From: Sialis fuliginosa | Taxonomy: Eukaryota > Arthropoda > Insecta > Megaloptera > Sialidae | DNA: 64,000 bases | NCBI GenBank assembly: GCA_961205875.1 | Contig: OY540809.1 | Span: 20,162,267 to 20,226,266, forward strand | Direction of reading: 5' to 3' | Shown here: piece by piece, positions 1 through 11,705 of the stretch | Numbering within the stretch: position 1 is the first letter of the stretch | How the letters are laid out: each line of letters begins with the position of its first letter | The notes under the pieces: model-generated | Databases searched by the model: none | Seen by the model: only the letters and a program-made list of their open reading frames with translations | What the model was told of the DNA's origin: nothing | Program-made: the position numbers and the translations under genes

Positions 1-540
1 TTTTCTAATGTCCTAATATCAATAATATAACACTTATCTTTAGAATAACTAATTTGGCAATTAGAATTAAATTGCATTTGTTTTATAAAACGTAACTAGT
101 CTGACAATTTAAATTTAATTGCGTTTGTTTCCAAGGCAATATGAATTGTAGACTTATTTATTAGTATTTAAAATTCAAATTTTGAGGGTGGTTTTCACCT
201 TTCACCCCTTCTATGGCTATTTAGGCACGTATAACAAAAAAAATACTAAAATACATTTTTCATTATTTGTATTGTAAAATATTAATGCTAAGTTTCAAGT
301 AAATCCGATGAAAAAAAACAACTTTACACTCTTTTTTACCCTCTTAAAGGTTGAATTAACAAAAAAAATACTGAAATATATTTTTCATTATTTGTATTGT
401 AGAATATTTATGCTAAGTTTCAAGAAAATCCGACCAAAAAAAAAACTGTACTCCCTTTTTTACCCTCTTAGGGGTTGAATTTCGAAAAATCCTTTATTTC
501 AGATCATATTTACGTCAAGACACTTCGATTGGCACCCCAA
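1..540. repeat. Dispersed repeat R-E with 125-bp tandem duplication
   Basis: The first 230 bases recur at 30930-31130 and, inverted, near 45225-45390, sharing stretches such as 'ccaaggcaa' and 'aaattttgagggtgg'. Inside, a unit of about 125 bp is present twice in tandem (233-357 and 358-480), each copy ending in 'ttttaccctcttaRRggttgaatt'. No coding frame is visible. The left part may continue outside the window. Probably a non-autonomous retroelement tail or degraded DNA element; class not determined. Confidence 0.6.
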
Positions 541-600
541 AGAAATCAATAGCTTTTTTCTTTTGCGAGATTTCGTGAACGTAAAAAATGACACGCACAT

Positions 601-640
601 ACTTACGTACGTACGTACATATATATACACACACACACAG
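601..640. repeat. Compound microsatellite (ACGT)n(AT)n(AC)n
   Basis: Short runs of 'acgt', 'at' and 'ac' follow each other directly. 661-1163 beyond it is AT-rich sequence in which I see no gene or recognisable repeat. Confidence 0.8.
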
Positions 641-1488
641 ACATCTTTCTAAAAATAGTGTAAATATACTATAGTGACCTTAAAACATACAAATACCTAT
701 GTTGAAATTTTTCATTTTGATTTTCGGACCGATTACAATAACCAGTTGGGAAGTTAAAAACACGTATTTTTTTGGGGTTACCCAGTGGGGAGCCAACCCT
801 GTAATAAGGTATTTATATTTTTGATATCTTTTTGTTATATCTCTTATTTTTTAGTGATAATAAAAATAGTTTGTCAACTTTCAGAAAGTATATTACATCA
901 ATATTATATAGCCAGTTTTTCTACTTAATCTTCATGATAGGTACATTTTAATTTTACATTTCCTTTCGTCAAATATTCATTTGCTAATATACACGAGGAA
1001 CAGCAACGTATACGTTTCAATATTTAAATATTGCATCAGCAAGTTTATTTAAAAAATTAGATAAAACAACCAACGGAAGCTCGAATGAAAAACTTTTTAA
1101 TGAATAAATAAAGTCGAATAGATCGATGTATAGAGTGACCTGAAAACAACGCCGAATTTAGTTGTAGGGGAAGATGGGGGAATGGAGGTCAGCGGGCAAT
1201 ACCGGCCACTGTGAAATATATAATTCTGAGTATACTTTAAAATACTTAAAATTCGAGTACTGCCATTTAGTGTACGGCCGAGTGAACTAATTTACGAAGT
1301 AACGTCATATTTCACCAACTGCAGTGCGAGTGACAGTTGTGCATGTGTTGAGTCATATTTTGTTGTAATAAACTGGAATATTCAAACAAAGGTAAGCAAA
1401 TAATACTTTATACTAATAGATATTTTTCAAATTACTAATTATTACGAATGTGTCAGTGCGTATAATGGGCGAGCTCATAGACATAGAG

Positions 1489-2297
1489 CAGTGCTTCTTA
1501 AACTTTTTGATGTCGCGGCTCCCCTGCAACTCAAATTGATAACCCACGGCCAAGGTATATAAAGACAAGGTAGTCTCAACAATTCCTTGACCAATCAGCG
1601 TTGGCGCGGGAATTGACGTCACCTGGGGGATCTATTCAATAGCAAAATCATAAAGTGCTGTCAGAATCATATAACGTATTGCCAACTTAAGAATAGTAAA
1701 AATGATGCTTCCCGAATTGACCAAATTGTCTTTGACAGCTTTTTTATGATTTTATAATTTCGAATTTGTACTTATTTGATTGTATGTGTTGTTAAAATAT
1801 CAAAAAATACGAAAACAAGAATAAATAAAGGAATTTTTTGTAATTAATATTCTATTAAAAATTTATGACATTTGAATAGATCCCCCAGGTGACGTCAATT
1901 CCCGCGCCAACGCTGATTGGTCAAGGAATTGTTGAGACTACCTTGTCTTTATATACCTTGACCCACGGCCCCCTAATTTCCATTTGGAACCCAGGCTGGT
2001 TTGAAAAATATTTGTTTAATGTTAACTCCTGTACAACTGTATTGCTATTGAGTCGTAAAATAAGTATTTAGGATTCGCATCAACAGTTTAAAATTTTTGA
2101 TTTTTAAAAAATAACGCGTGAAATCAATACAGTTATATTATAAGCAAATATAATAATTTTAGCAATTCAATATTTTAACAAAATTGCATAATCATAATAT
2201 AATATTTAACAATAATAAGTATATTTATTTGTTATATTTGCGGTTCGTCGTGGCACCCTTGTGGGAAGGCCACGGCCCACCACTTTAAGAAGTCCTG
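1489..2297. mobile_element. Non-autonomous hAT element, 8-bp TSD acatagag
   Basis: It starts 'cagtgcttcttaaac' and ends with the inverted 'ctttaagaagtcctg'. The 8-bp sequence 'acatagag' lies directly on both sides (1481-1488 and 2298-2305). A CAG...CTG terminus with an 8-bp duplication is the hAT signature. No transposase frame. It sits inside the element at 1475-2490 and is interrupted by the element at 1551-1960. Relatives begin at 41080 and 43250. Confidence 0.85.
1551..1960. mobile_element. Mutator-like MITE with perfect 89-bp TIRs, 9-bp TSD acccacggc
   Basis: Positions 1551-1639 and 1872-1960 are exact inverted copies over 89 bp. The 9-bp sequence 'acccacggc' flanks both sides (1542-1550 and 1961-1969). 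Long TIRs plus a 9-bp duplication fit the Mutator-like (MULE) superfamily. The 232-bp interior is AT-rich and non-coding. The complete identity of the arms points to a young insertion, nested in the hAT at 1489. Each arm holds a full CRE palindrome (tgacgtca), a CCAAT-type motif (gaccaatca) and a TATA-like 'tatataaag'. The two 24-codon matching frames in the arms (MTSIPAPTLIG...) are mirror images of this repeat and not genes. Confidence 0.85.
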
Positions 2298-3117
2298 ACA
2301 TAGAGCATGGACCGCGCATTCTGTATTAAAATAATGCGGTGTAACATTTCTCCAAAACAGTGAGAGAGATGTGGTAGCGTTTGGGATATATCTATCTCTT
2401 TTTCTAATAAGAATGAAATATACACTCCTGTTTAAATAAAGACAAGTATATCCCAAACCAGTTTCTATCTCTTTCTTTTTATATCTATGGGCGGGTTGAA
2501 GTTCAAACAGGTTAGTTTGTTTTTCTTGACGGACCAATGAAAATTGTTTAGTCATTATAGGGTTATGCAAAATTATGAAAATATAGGGTAATTTTTACCT
2601 TTAGTTTAGAACATTTTGTTGTTTAAATAATGGCTCATGATTGTCTTTATTTTTTGCTTAGAGGCATAATGGACAGGAGAGAACTTAGAAAAATCTCCTG
2701 AAGAATATTTTTGTGATTATTGTGTAAGCAAACGGCAGCTTCTCAACTTTTGATCGAGTGTTTGTATTTTTTGAAAAAAAAAACAGTAATTTTCTGTCTT
2801 AAAAACTTTATTTTATTTTGTTAATCAATTTATTTTTGAAGCACAAAGAGCGACCGTCATTACCCGCAAATACGGGCAATGACGGTATATTTAAAAAAAA
2901 ATTATACCACATAGTTATAAAGTGAACTTAATATGCTAGTTATGAGAAAGTTCACTTACTTTTGCAATAAATCTTATTTAAGGAGTTATTTTGATTACCG
3001 ATTAAGAGATAGACATTCTCCCATCTTCCCCTACTCTGTTTCTTTGTAAATAAATAAATGATTATTTAAGTAGAACTTCACACCTAGACTAGACTGCGGC
3101 TTTAAATTTTGTCGAGA

Positions 3118-3541
3118 CAAGTACGATAACCAGTCTTGAATAATACCTCAGAATTGGACACTTGTTAAATTAAATGTACTAAATTAGAAGACAAAAACGG
3201 CTTAATTTGATGACAATCGACCAATATGAATCAAAGTGTTGGACATTTAAAGTAATTATTAGTGTAATTTATTTATTAACTATCATACATATTTTCATAG
3301 CATCTGTTTTACTATTCTTGATTTTATAATTTTTGTGTCGTAGTACTTATCATTTTATAATCATTAGTAAGTGTCCATCACTGGGTGCCCATTACTGCTT
3401 TTATTTTGTTCATTGATTTAATAAAGAGGTACTTGTTTTATAGGTAACATGAATTCACGAGAATTACAAAAAAGAAATCCATTAATCCCAAAAGTCAGTA
3501 TACCTTGCTTTTAAAGCGTCCGAGACTAGTGTCAGTACCTT
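3118..3541 (+). mobile_element. R-H MITE copy
   Basis: The left end 'caagtacgataaccagtcttg' (degraded) and the right end 'gagactagtgtcagtacctta' are worn versions of the R-H TIR 'aaggtactggcaccagtctt'. The interior shares 'gatgacaatcgacca', 'gtagtacttatcattt' and 'gtgtccatcactgggtgcc' with the copies at 32119, 44668, 46015, 53770 and 59863. No coding potential. Confidence 0.7.
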
Positions 3542-5503
3542 ATTATTGATTAGAATAATTTCTACTGCCCCTAATATCTAGTAGCAAAACTGGGAGTTAT
3601 TTTAGATTTAGAACAAAATTACATAAATATTTTCATAGCTGTGAGGCCTCCACCTAAAAATCAAGTACCAATTGTTATAAAATAAATATCAATGACCGGT
3701 TATAGTTCCGGTTGAACCGCACACAAATTTCCATCAATACATTTCAAGAGCTGTGCCATCAATATAATCATGCTCTAAGAGAGATAGACATACTGATAAA
3801 GAGGGAGAATAAGAAAAAAAATTTAGCCACGATGTTTAATGCCACTATTATAATAGTTTAATACTGCCCGGTTTCCGTATAAATAACACATACATACTGC
3901 ATACCAGTGGTTTCTAGCAAGTGGTCCTCGGGAAGATAGACATTTGTAAGGATACACAGAATTTTTAGTTTAGAAGGATCATGCAAAATTTTTAAGCACA
4001 CTTAATTTTTCATGCTTTTTGTCATATTTTCGATTATATGTATGAATATTTTTTGCGCGATTTAACAGGACACAGTAGAGTTAACTGTATTAATTAATAT
4101 GATAGATATGTACTTAGTATGAATATTTTTTGTGCCTTTTAATAGGACTGATAGCAAAGTTATCTGTATTTTTTTAAATTGTACTCTACTATTTTTTACA
4201 TGTTGCTCATATGCTCATTAATTGAGCTGTTCAAATCGATGATATTTTAATTCAAATTATTGAGTTCAAAAATATATTTTTCCAAATCATATACACATAG
4301 GCACCGTATTGCACACCCCAAGCTGGCTATGTTTGGAAGTGTGTTCTATTCTCGTCCTAATTTTTTTTGCGAGTGTATGTACATATATTGATAAAATGAG
4401 TATTTTATCTTAAATTTTTTTAGTAACCCACTTAAAAGTTACATTTTCTGAAAGAGGACATTACAGTCTCCATATTTACTTAATTTAATATCGATTAGTT
4501 TTAATTTTCTGTTATAAAAATATAAACAAAGTTCAATTTGTCGAGAAATTGAAATGTTTAAATGATGGCAACACGCTACAGGTTGCAAAACATAATAAAA
4601 TAACAGAAATCCTTTTGAATTAACTTCATCCACTATCAGAATAGAACCCTATTAAAACTCAGCCAAATCGAACAACTAGAAGTAAGAAAATTTTCAGTTT
4701 ATCTAAAGAGAAAACGATATTTCTGAAAAAATTTGATCGTGAAATATTAGTTAGTCTGATAGTTAAAAAAAATATCCGCGGAGAAGCGCCACAACTGACA
4801 TTTTATAATAATCTGTTATATTTTAATTATTTTATTCAAAGGTTTGACTTCGCAAATTACAATGATTGAATGTTTATCTTGAGTTCTGTTTCATTACGTT
4901 ACATCTTTAATCAAGATAATATTTGATATGTTTTCATTAAAAAATGTGGAGCATATTTATTTATATCAGACAGTGACAGTTTTGTTTGTTGAAATTGAAT
5001 ATTTTTATTAATTCTGAAAAATTATAATTGTAAGATTAACGTATTATGATAAATGTATTATTTATTATTTGTGAAATACCTTTTTCAGTTTTTGTAATTA
5101 CTCATTCTTTTGTGACGGATCAATGTAAGAAAATATAATTATTAAATGAGGTTATGTCTTTTATTTATTATGTTTTCAAATGTACTTACATAATCACTAT
5201 TATTAACAAAAAAATATGAGTAAAGATATGAAAATAACCCTGATTTTTAAAAACATCCTTTAAAAAATTGATAAAATTGACAACCTTATTAATTAATACA
5301 TTTTAAAAAGTTTAAGGGGTGTGCATTTTATGGCCAAGCCATGCTATTTAAACTTCATATCCAGATAATAGAATTCAGAATTAAATTAGCTTAGCAAACT
5401 GTTCTCTTGTTTAATGAAACATTACTTGTAGCAAGTTACTTTAAAATGATTTATTTAAAATAGACGAAGAGGTACGCTAGTGACAAAAGTTTCAGAAGCA
5501 CCA
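3542..5503. other. AT-rich sequence without recognisable gene
   Basis: No frame above 64 codons, no clear TIR pair and no copy of the families seen elsewhere. The frame at 4439-4633 is AT-biased and resembles nothing I know. Confidence 0.5.
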
Positions 5504-5770
5504 TCATTGACGGCGCGGCAGTAGAGATGTTTGGGTGTTGGGTGGGCGCCGTTGGGCGGGCTGTGTGTGTGAATGCACTGTGTAGTCGCGGGATCGATTC
5601 GGACGAGGCCGCGAAATGTCCGACATCCTGGCTCCAGCCTTCTTCTTTTCTCTACCCGGATTTGTATACGCTCTATAATACAAGTGTATCTGTTTTGGGT
5701 GGGCCGTATGGGGTGAGATGTGTGGGGTGGGTAGGGTTATTATTGCAGTCATTGGTTGATTGAAATTGTT
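5504..5770. other. Isolated GC/CpG-rich segment, candidate host exon or promoter
   Basis: Composition jumps from about 25% to over 50% GC with many CpG (gtcgcgggatcgattcggacgaggccgcg). It is non-repetitive within the window and contains mirror-like G-rich motifs ('gggtgttgggtgggcgccg', 'gggtgggccgtatggggtg'). Frames exist on both strands (+ 5527-5763, - 5504-5752) but neither shows a domain. On the plus strand an ATG near 5615 opens MSDILAPAFFFSLPG and stops after 20 codons. It could be a promoter/5' UTR, a worn host exon, or part of an unrecognised GC-rich transposon. No function assigned. Confidence 0.35.
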
Positions 5771-6655
5771 ATTAGGTACCTATCGGGTTTTCAAAGTTCG
5801 TAAAAATTAATAAAAACAAAATTCTGATTGGGAGAGTAAAGTAATTGCATATTGCTTCTTCGAGCTAAATTCACAAAAAAGAGTTAATTATCGAAGGAAT
5901 TTGATAAATATTGTTAAGTATTCTGATAAACTACCATTGGGTAACTTTTTTCATTTTTATAGAATTTGATTACAAAATTGTATAAAGTGTGCCTATAATT
6001 TTTTGAACCCTTCTGAAGTTTCCAAAAAGCGATTTGAATTCAAATTAAGATTAATGTATAAGAGAAATATAAAAAAAGAGTCCTGGCTAAATCATCTAGC
6101 ATGGAAGGCCAAAAAAAAAAAAAAAGATTAATGTACTATTAAAAACGTCATATTGGGAGTCAAGTGTGCACAGCAAACATAAATATTTTTATAATTAATT
6201 TAAGTTAAGTTTAAATTCTTCACCTACATATATTTCTTCGACAGCTGCATTTTTTGTAACAGATGAAAAATTAATGTTTTATTGGATGAATTACTGTCAC
6301 ATTTTGGTACAGTACAATGCTATAGTTATTCTTTTATTCTTGATTGTATTTTGATAATTATAATTACTTATTTACATAATTTTTACATTATATTTAAAAA
6401 TTTCAAATCGCTGTTTGGGAACTTCATAAGGGTTCAAGTTTTATCCGATAGGTGGTAGAGTGGTCACTGACCATAGCAAATACATATGTACGTCAAAAAT
6501 TACATAAAAATCAAATAAAAAGTAAGTGTATGTATACAGATAATTGACGATGAATGGAATTTTATGAAGCAAGATTCTGTAAAGGGAATATTTAATTCTC
6601 TATAAAAAATTCATGCAACACTTAATTCTTGATGTTAAAAAAATAAAATAAAACT
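5771..6655. other. AT-rich sequence without gene
   Basis: Contains an A14-type run near 6111 after 'aaggcca', possibly the tail of a small retroposed fragment. Nothing else recognised. Confidence 0.4.
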
Positions 6656-6659
6656 AAAA

Positions 6660-6902
6660 CAATTGAAAGATATAACCCCACCTTCTTTACACAATTTTGA
6701 CAACCCAACCAACAAACCAAATTTTATTGATATCGGTTCAGTGGTTCGCGAATTATGTGGGTGACAAGGATCAGACAGGTAGACGCATTTACAGATAGAC
6801 ATGGAAAAAAGTGTATGTCTTGATCTGAAACGGAAAGATCAAGTGGAAATTTTGAAATCAGAGAACAATTTTTTTTTGTAAATTGTATGAATTTGAATAC
6901 AT
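6660..6902 (-). repeat. R-B SINE-like fragment, reverse orientation
   Basis: Reading the minus strand gives 'gatcttcccgtttcag'-type sequence, then the tract corresponding to 'cataactcatgaaccactcaatcgatatt'. These are the same blocks found at 23570, 33950 and 38490. The minus-strand frame 6724-6906 is a by-product of this repeat and not a gene. Confidence 0.6.
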
Positions 6903-6904
6903 AC

Positions 6905-7290
6905 AAGGCTAGCTGTGCCCGCGGATTCGTTCGCGTGGACTACGGAATTATTGTTAAGGATTTTTGAAAAATATAGTTGAATTAAGTACAAACATGATTA
7001 GTTATTATTGTAATAATAACTAATCAACACCTAAATTACCAAAAAAAACGAATCAGAACAAAAAGAACAAATAATTTTTGTTTTGTTTAAATTTAAAAGT
7101 TAATTATTGACAAGAAAATAAATAATTTACGATTAAAAGACAACGGCCGAGCCGAGAGAGTCCAAATGACGGCTACGCGCTCCGACGCGGCACTCTCTTT
7201 AGTTTGCGCGTTATTAATAATATTTTACCGTATATAACTTATTTAAAGTTATTTCCTTAACTAAAAGACCAAATTGGTTGCTGTAAAGGG
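6905..7290 (+). repeat. Dispersed repeat R-F, plus orientation
   Basis: Begins 'gctagctgtgcccgcggattcgttcgcgtgga', the typical head of lepidopteran SINE-like repeats, then 'ctacggaattattgttaaggattttt'. It includes a GC-rich core (acggctacgcgctccgacgcgg). An inverted relative lies at 43620-43925. Sequence from about 7690 to 7760 carries a 'gacagacagacag' run and 'gacgttgagc', recurring near 27030, probably the tail of another such repeat. Confidence 0.6.
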
Positions 7291-8743
7291 AAAATTATAC
7301 CTACATTAAGTACTTATGATGATGAAATCATGTATTTCGATATGGATTAATGTTTTGCAGTTCGTAAGTCCACATAAACAGAATCCAAACATTTTAAATT
7401 TTCTTTGTAATATAAAAGTAGTCATTGTGGCTTAGACATAAAAGTTAGATATATGGTATCACGGACTTTATTTAAGATCTTTTGATTCTTTACTATATTA
7501 TTTTGTTTAATATTTAACGGTTTAGGCAGCGTACTGCAAAAGAACACGTTGGCGGCAAACTTTTTTCCAACTTGATTTACTATTATCGCCACTGTTTATT
7601 CTTTATGTTACCTAACGTAACAAAATATATCCTATAACTTGGCTAGAGAACATATCTATGAATTAAAAAAAAACACGTAAATCGTATAAGTGGTTCTCGA
7701 GTATAAGCACACTAACGGACAGACAGACAGACAGATATTCAGACGTTGAGCATTATATTTATTAAGAATGTATAAGAGTAGTAATAACGTTCATTCCTTT
7801 GTATTCATCATAAATTTACTGCACATTTACAATAATGTTAATCTATGTATTATTTAGAATTTCAGTTATATTCCAAAAATATTACATTTTACATTTCGTA
7901 TGTATCAGTAAATTTCTCGTAACAAAATGTAGAATACAAATCATGTTGCAGATACTATAAATTATTCCGTGCACTTTAGAATGCAGAATGTCGAAAATAA
8001 AACAATTAATTCGGGTTCAAAATGGTGGCTGTTCTGTTGTACTAGGTCAAGAAGGATCTAACGAATGTGCCTGTAATATATCCGTGTTTATGCTGATTAT
8101 GTTTTGTTTTACATTGTGCATAAAAAGTTGATTTTTAAATCCTATATATGTTTACTAAATGTTAAGAATGGGTGTATTATCAAAATATTACCAAATGCAT
8201 AAAAATTGGTGAGAATGTTCTCATTAGCATTCTAATGCAATAAGGAAAATATTAAATTGATTTACCGAGCCCTTTTGGAAATATATTGATTTCAATTTAA
8301 TATGTGTTCTTATGAAAACTAATATTTTTCGACATTTTTTAGGTAGATAAAACCAGAGACTTGAATCAGAATTTATTTATGCTTCGGGTTCAATTATAAA
8401 TTTTGGTTCGGGGTTGGGATCAGCATGATGCAAACTATTTTTTAAGGGTTCAGGTTCGGGTTCAAGTTTGTAATTGAAAGAAAATTATGTTGTTCGAAAG
8501 AAAAATTATAATTAACAAATAAAACATTAATAGCTTATAAAATATTGCTAGAAAAGAAGGCAATAAATAAAATTACATTTTAAAGATTGAAATATCTACT
8601 TTTCAGATTTTTTTTGCAAATTGAAATGTAGTTCAGTTATAGAATGAAAAAAGAATATACATATACAAAGAATATAATATATATAATATGTAAATTTTCG
8701 CATTAGAAATAGAAACGTACACTAAAATTAACGGTTCATTTTG
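7291..8743. other. AT-rich sequence, mostly unrecognised
   Basis: No gene found. 8385-8475 contains alternating 'ggttcgggttc' motifs reminiscent of the subterminal repeats of hAT elements, but no matching opposite end was found. Confidence 0.35.
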
Positions 8744-9127
8744 AAATTCGCTACAATAGATAATTTAAAAAACATATTTGCAATAATCACTTTTTTGAAA
8801 ATCAGTTAAATATTCAAGATTATTTAAAATTTTGCAAAAATGTTAAAAAGATATCAATTTACTTTTTTTATATCAAGTTTAGCAACATATTTCAATTTTA
8901 TTAAAATTCATGATATCAAATTTTTATTGTCACAAGTTATTCCACATGATTAACTACATTAGTTTGTAGTTTTGTATAAAATATCCGTTATAATATCCTC
9001 ATAGAAAAATGAGGATGCAGATAAGGATGTGGATTTAAAAAAATTCAAAGTTGCGGATGTGGATATGTAAATTAATGAGGATAATTCGCAGTTGCGGATG
9101 CGGATACGGACATCCGTTACAACTCTA
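8744..9127 (-). mobile_element. hAT element end, same family as 27456-28197 (truncated)
   Basis: Read in reverse, it matches the left half of the element at 27456: the end 'tagagttgtaacggatg', the subterminal 'ccgcatccgcaactgcg', and the interior 'gtgattattgcaaatat'. The terminus is at 9127. I could not find the opposite terminus, so this is probably a half element. Confidence 0.65.
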
Positions 9128-9589
9128 GTATAATTTAATAACCTTGATACAGGTATTTATTAAAATCTATAAAAAAATAAAAAACAAATGAAGAATACAT
9201 TTTCAAATTTCAATAATGAAAACTATGGCAACGTGTATATTCGATTCGATTCCAGCTTTATATACTCTGCAAACATATTTACAGAAAAGTAAATAAACAT
9301 TTAGTAAATAGAAACTCTATAAAGCAAATAACAAATAAAAATTAAGTGATTTTCCCAGTCAAAACAAGAGAGGTTGTTTTAGTTTGTATATCAGATGAAA
9401 CTAGGCTGATATTTTTTACACAGATAAATTCAATTTTACCTTGAAAACCAGAGGTCCTAAATTCTAAATAAACGATATTTACTGTTATCTTTTAAATAAA
9501 ACTTTAAATTAGGTTCCAAAAAGTTTAAAATCAATTGTTATGATTAAGATATAACATAATACATTTATGTTTTATCTATATATACATAG

Positions 9590-10356
9590 TAGTGATGTAA
9601 CGAATATTCGCACATTTTTTAACATTCGCATTCGCATTCGCAAGAAAAAGTGCGGATATTTTTGCGAATAACTTAGGAACAATACTTCCATGTTCTGAAG
9701 AAATGGAAGTATTGTAATACCGTCGAAAAATCGTGTACGAGATAAGAGCAAATTCTGATTGTACGAACTTCAAAACGTAAAGGAAAGTTGATTTACGCAT
9801 GACGGCTGTGCGTGTGTGTGTCTGAATGTAAAATTTTCTTTCGTTCACGATAACTACTGTAAAAATGCACCGATTTGAATTATTTTGGGGGGAAATGTTT
9901 GTCATAGTGAGTACTCCAGACCCCACCAAAAAAAGTTTTTTTTTAAGAAATCAAAGCAATTTAAATAATACAATACATTTGGGGGGGGGGGGGGGGGGGT
10001 TGTATGGATCATGCCCAAACCCCTAAAAAAAGTAAAAGTTATAAAATTAAAACTAAATAAATAATGCAATAATTTTTTAATAGAGAAGGGATTATATGAA
10101 TCGTGCTCCCCCCCCACAAAAAAATACAAAAAACTTATCAAATTAATACAAATTAAAATTTACAAAAAAAAGTTGAGGGAGCTTATATGTCTACATGCCC
10201 CCCCCCCCCATCCCTCAAAGAGAAAAAATAAGAAAAATAAATTTTATAATAAAAAAAGTCAATATTCGCATTCGCATTCGCATCCGCGAATGTCGGCCGC
10301 TAATATTCGCATTCGCATTCGCGAATGTTTAAAATCATACATTCGTTACATCACTA
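9590..10356. mobile_element. Non-autonomous hAT element (copy 1), 8-bp TSD atacatag
   Basis: Termini 'tagtgatgtaacgaat' and its exact complement at 10356, flanked on both sides by 'atacatag' (9582-9589 and 10357-10364). Subterminal regions repeat 'cgcattcgcattcgcat'. The interior includes a 19-base G run (9981-9999) and C-runs near 10109 and 10201. The frames predicted here are AT/GC homopolymer artefacts. A second nearly full copy is at 22108 and an inverted fragment at about 31245. No transposase, so it must be mobilised in trans. Confidence 0.9.
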
Positions 10357-10384
10357 ATACATAGTAATAGTACATAGTATAAAA

Positions 10385-10530
10385 CAAAGTCCCTCGCCGC
10401 GTCTGTTTATCTGCCTGTCTGTACATGATTTTCTCAGTAACTACTGAACGGATTTTATTGCGGTTTAGGTATATAATTTGTGGATATTTTGTGTAAATTT
10501 CATGAAGTCTGTAAAAAAAACAATCGGAGG
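10385..10530 (+). repeat. Dispersed repeat R-I
   Basis: 'tcgccgcgtctgt...ctgtctgtac...ttttctcag' followed by 'aatttgtggatatt' recurs at 23283-23410, where a transposon has inserted just before it. Probably the 3' part of a SINE/LINE-like repeat. Confidence 0.6.
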
Positions 10531-10570
10531 AATATCTTCGCGTGCGCTGCGTAAATAGTTAACGATAAGT

Positions 10571-10962
10571 CAAGGGTTATTTTAAGAAAATTTTACAACT
10601 GCACATTTTCCATATATTTTTTTTGTTTTGTACTTGTAATTCAACTGGATGTACCTTTTTGTAGTATATTTATGTTTCAATTGTAATTACCTTTTTTTGC
10701 TTTTCAACTGTATTTATCTATAATATCTTATTTATTGTATGTATTGTATATACCAATTGCAATGACCTTTTTTTGCTTTCTACTTGTATTTTTTCAATCA
10801 TATCTACCTTTTTGTAGTATATGTTTTAGTGGTTGTAATGACTTTTTTTTTTTTTTGCTCTACATTTATAATTTTCAACTTTACAAATTGACTTTTATAA
10901 CTGCAGTTTTCATTTTTAGAACTGCAGAAACAAGTTACAATTACACACTAAAATAACCCCTG
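10571..10962. mobile_element. Small hAT MITE, 8-bp TSD cgataagt
   Basis: Ends 'caagggttatttta' and inverted 'taaaataacccctg'. The sequence 'cgataagt' flanks both sides (10563-10570 and 10963-10970). The interior is a series of pyrimidine-rich repeats ('cttttttgctttYcaactgta'). Relatives at 30191 and 41150. The 10735-10956 frame is just the T-rich interior. Confidence 0.85.
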
Positions 10963-11421
10963 CGATAAGTGAAAACAATGTTTAATAGGTTTATTACAGA
11001 TTAAATTTATATCTCCGAGTAACACCGGGTCCAATGCGCTAGTGGAATATAAATCATAGTTAAACACTTTTGAGTCTTATTATGATGTAATTTATTTAAC
11101 AATAGACATTTGCTAGACTACTGATTGTAGAAGACGGTAGAATTGTCACAAATGCTAGCAATAATGATAGGTATTGGAGACTGGCAAGTAGGAAGGACGG
11201 AGGATTCTGATTCGTAATTGTGTTTAAGATCGATAGCTGATGATAACTGTTAGATATCAAATGACTGACTGATTAGATGTTCTTTTGTTGGAATAAGAAC
11301 AGGAAATAGTTACTATATATAGGTACAGTAGGTTTCAAAATGTAATTTATCACTACTTGAAGATCAATATGTACCTACATTTTGATTTAAAAAAATTGCT
11401 TTAATTATGTTTACTTAGGTA

Positions 11422-11530
11422 TAGGGGTGTACCGGAATTCCGGTACGGCCGGAATTCACGATTTTATTCCGGTTTTAGTTTCGGCCTGATTTTGCCGGAA
11501 TTTTGAAATTTTATTATTACTCTACTAAAA
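11422..11530 (+). mobile_element. hAT end fragment (TIR taggggtgtaccgg)
   Basis: 'taggggtgtaccggaattcc' with 'ccgg'-rich subterminal sequence equals the terminus of the element at 13998-15373. No matching right terminus follows, so either the element is truncated or its other end has decayed. Confidence 0.6.
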
Positions 11531-11705
11531 AATTCATAAATTTTTTATTTAAAAAATGAAACATAAGTATAATAATTATGATATAAGAACATTTAATAAC
11601 AAACATTTTAATGGAAACAATCATTCCATAACACAAATTCAAGTTTTATTTACATTTTATTCGGCATACGTATGGTTGTAATTATAACATTAATAAATTG
11701 ACCTT

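Larger units (their letters stand above)
1475..2490. mobile_element. Second-level element related to the one at 24338-26915 (internally deleted)
   Basis: Without the hAT insert (1489-2297 plus one target copy) the sequence is about 200 bp. Its left half matches the right end of the 24338-26915 element read in reverse ('cattctgtatta', 'gtgagagaga', 'tatctctttttcta'). Its right half matches that element's left end ('acactcctgttta', 'acaagtatat', 'gtttctatc'). It is thus a small internal-deletion derivative with ends 'tcatagacatagag' and 'tatctatgg'. The flanks gcgagc/gcgggt could be a worn 6-bp target duplication; the larger relative has a 6-bp one. Confidence 0.6.
1164..3034. mobile_element. 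Outer DNA transposon of a four-level nest (TIR gtaggggaagatggg)
   Basis: The ends are inverted copies of a 21-bp TIR matching at 20 positions: it starts 'gtaggggaagatgggggaat' at 1164 and the complement ends at 3034. I found no convincing target duplication. The inner sequence has a strong splice-donor-like site near 1389 (caaag/gtaagc) and an acceptor-like site near 2660 (tttgcttag/agg). The acceptor is followed by a short ATG frame (MDRRELRK) that stops after ten codons, so this may be the wreck of an autonomous, intron-containing element. Three further elements lie inside it. The TIR resembles pogo/Tc1-mariner ends only loosely. Confidence 0.6.

Noticed and set aside
1413..2071. Two frames with the same N-terminal peptide (MTSIPAPTLIG...)
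   Set aside because: They are the two mirror-image TIR arms of the MITE at 1551-1960; not a duplicated gene.
10735..10956. Hydrophobic 73-codon frame resembling a membrane protein
   Set aside because: T-rich interior of a hAT MITE (10571-10962), whose translation is Phe/Tyr/Leu-rich by composition.
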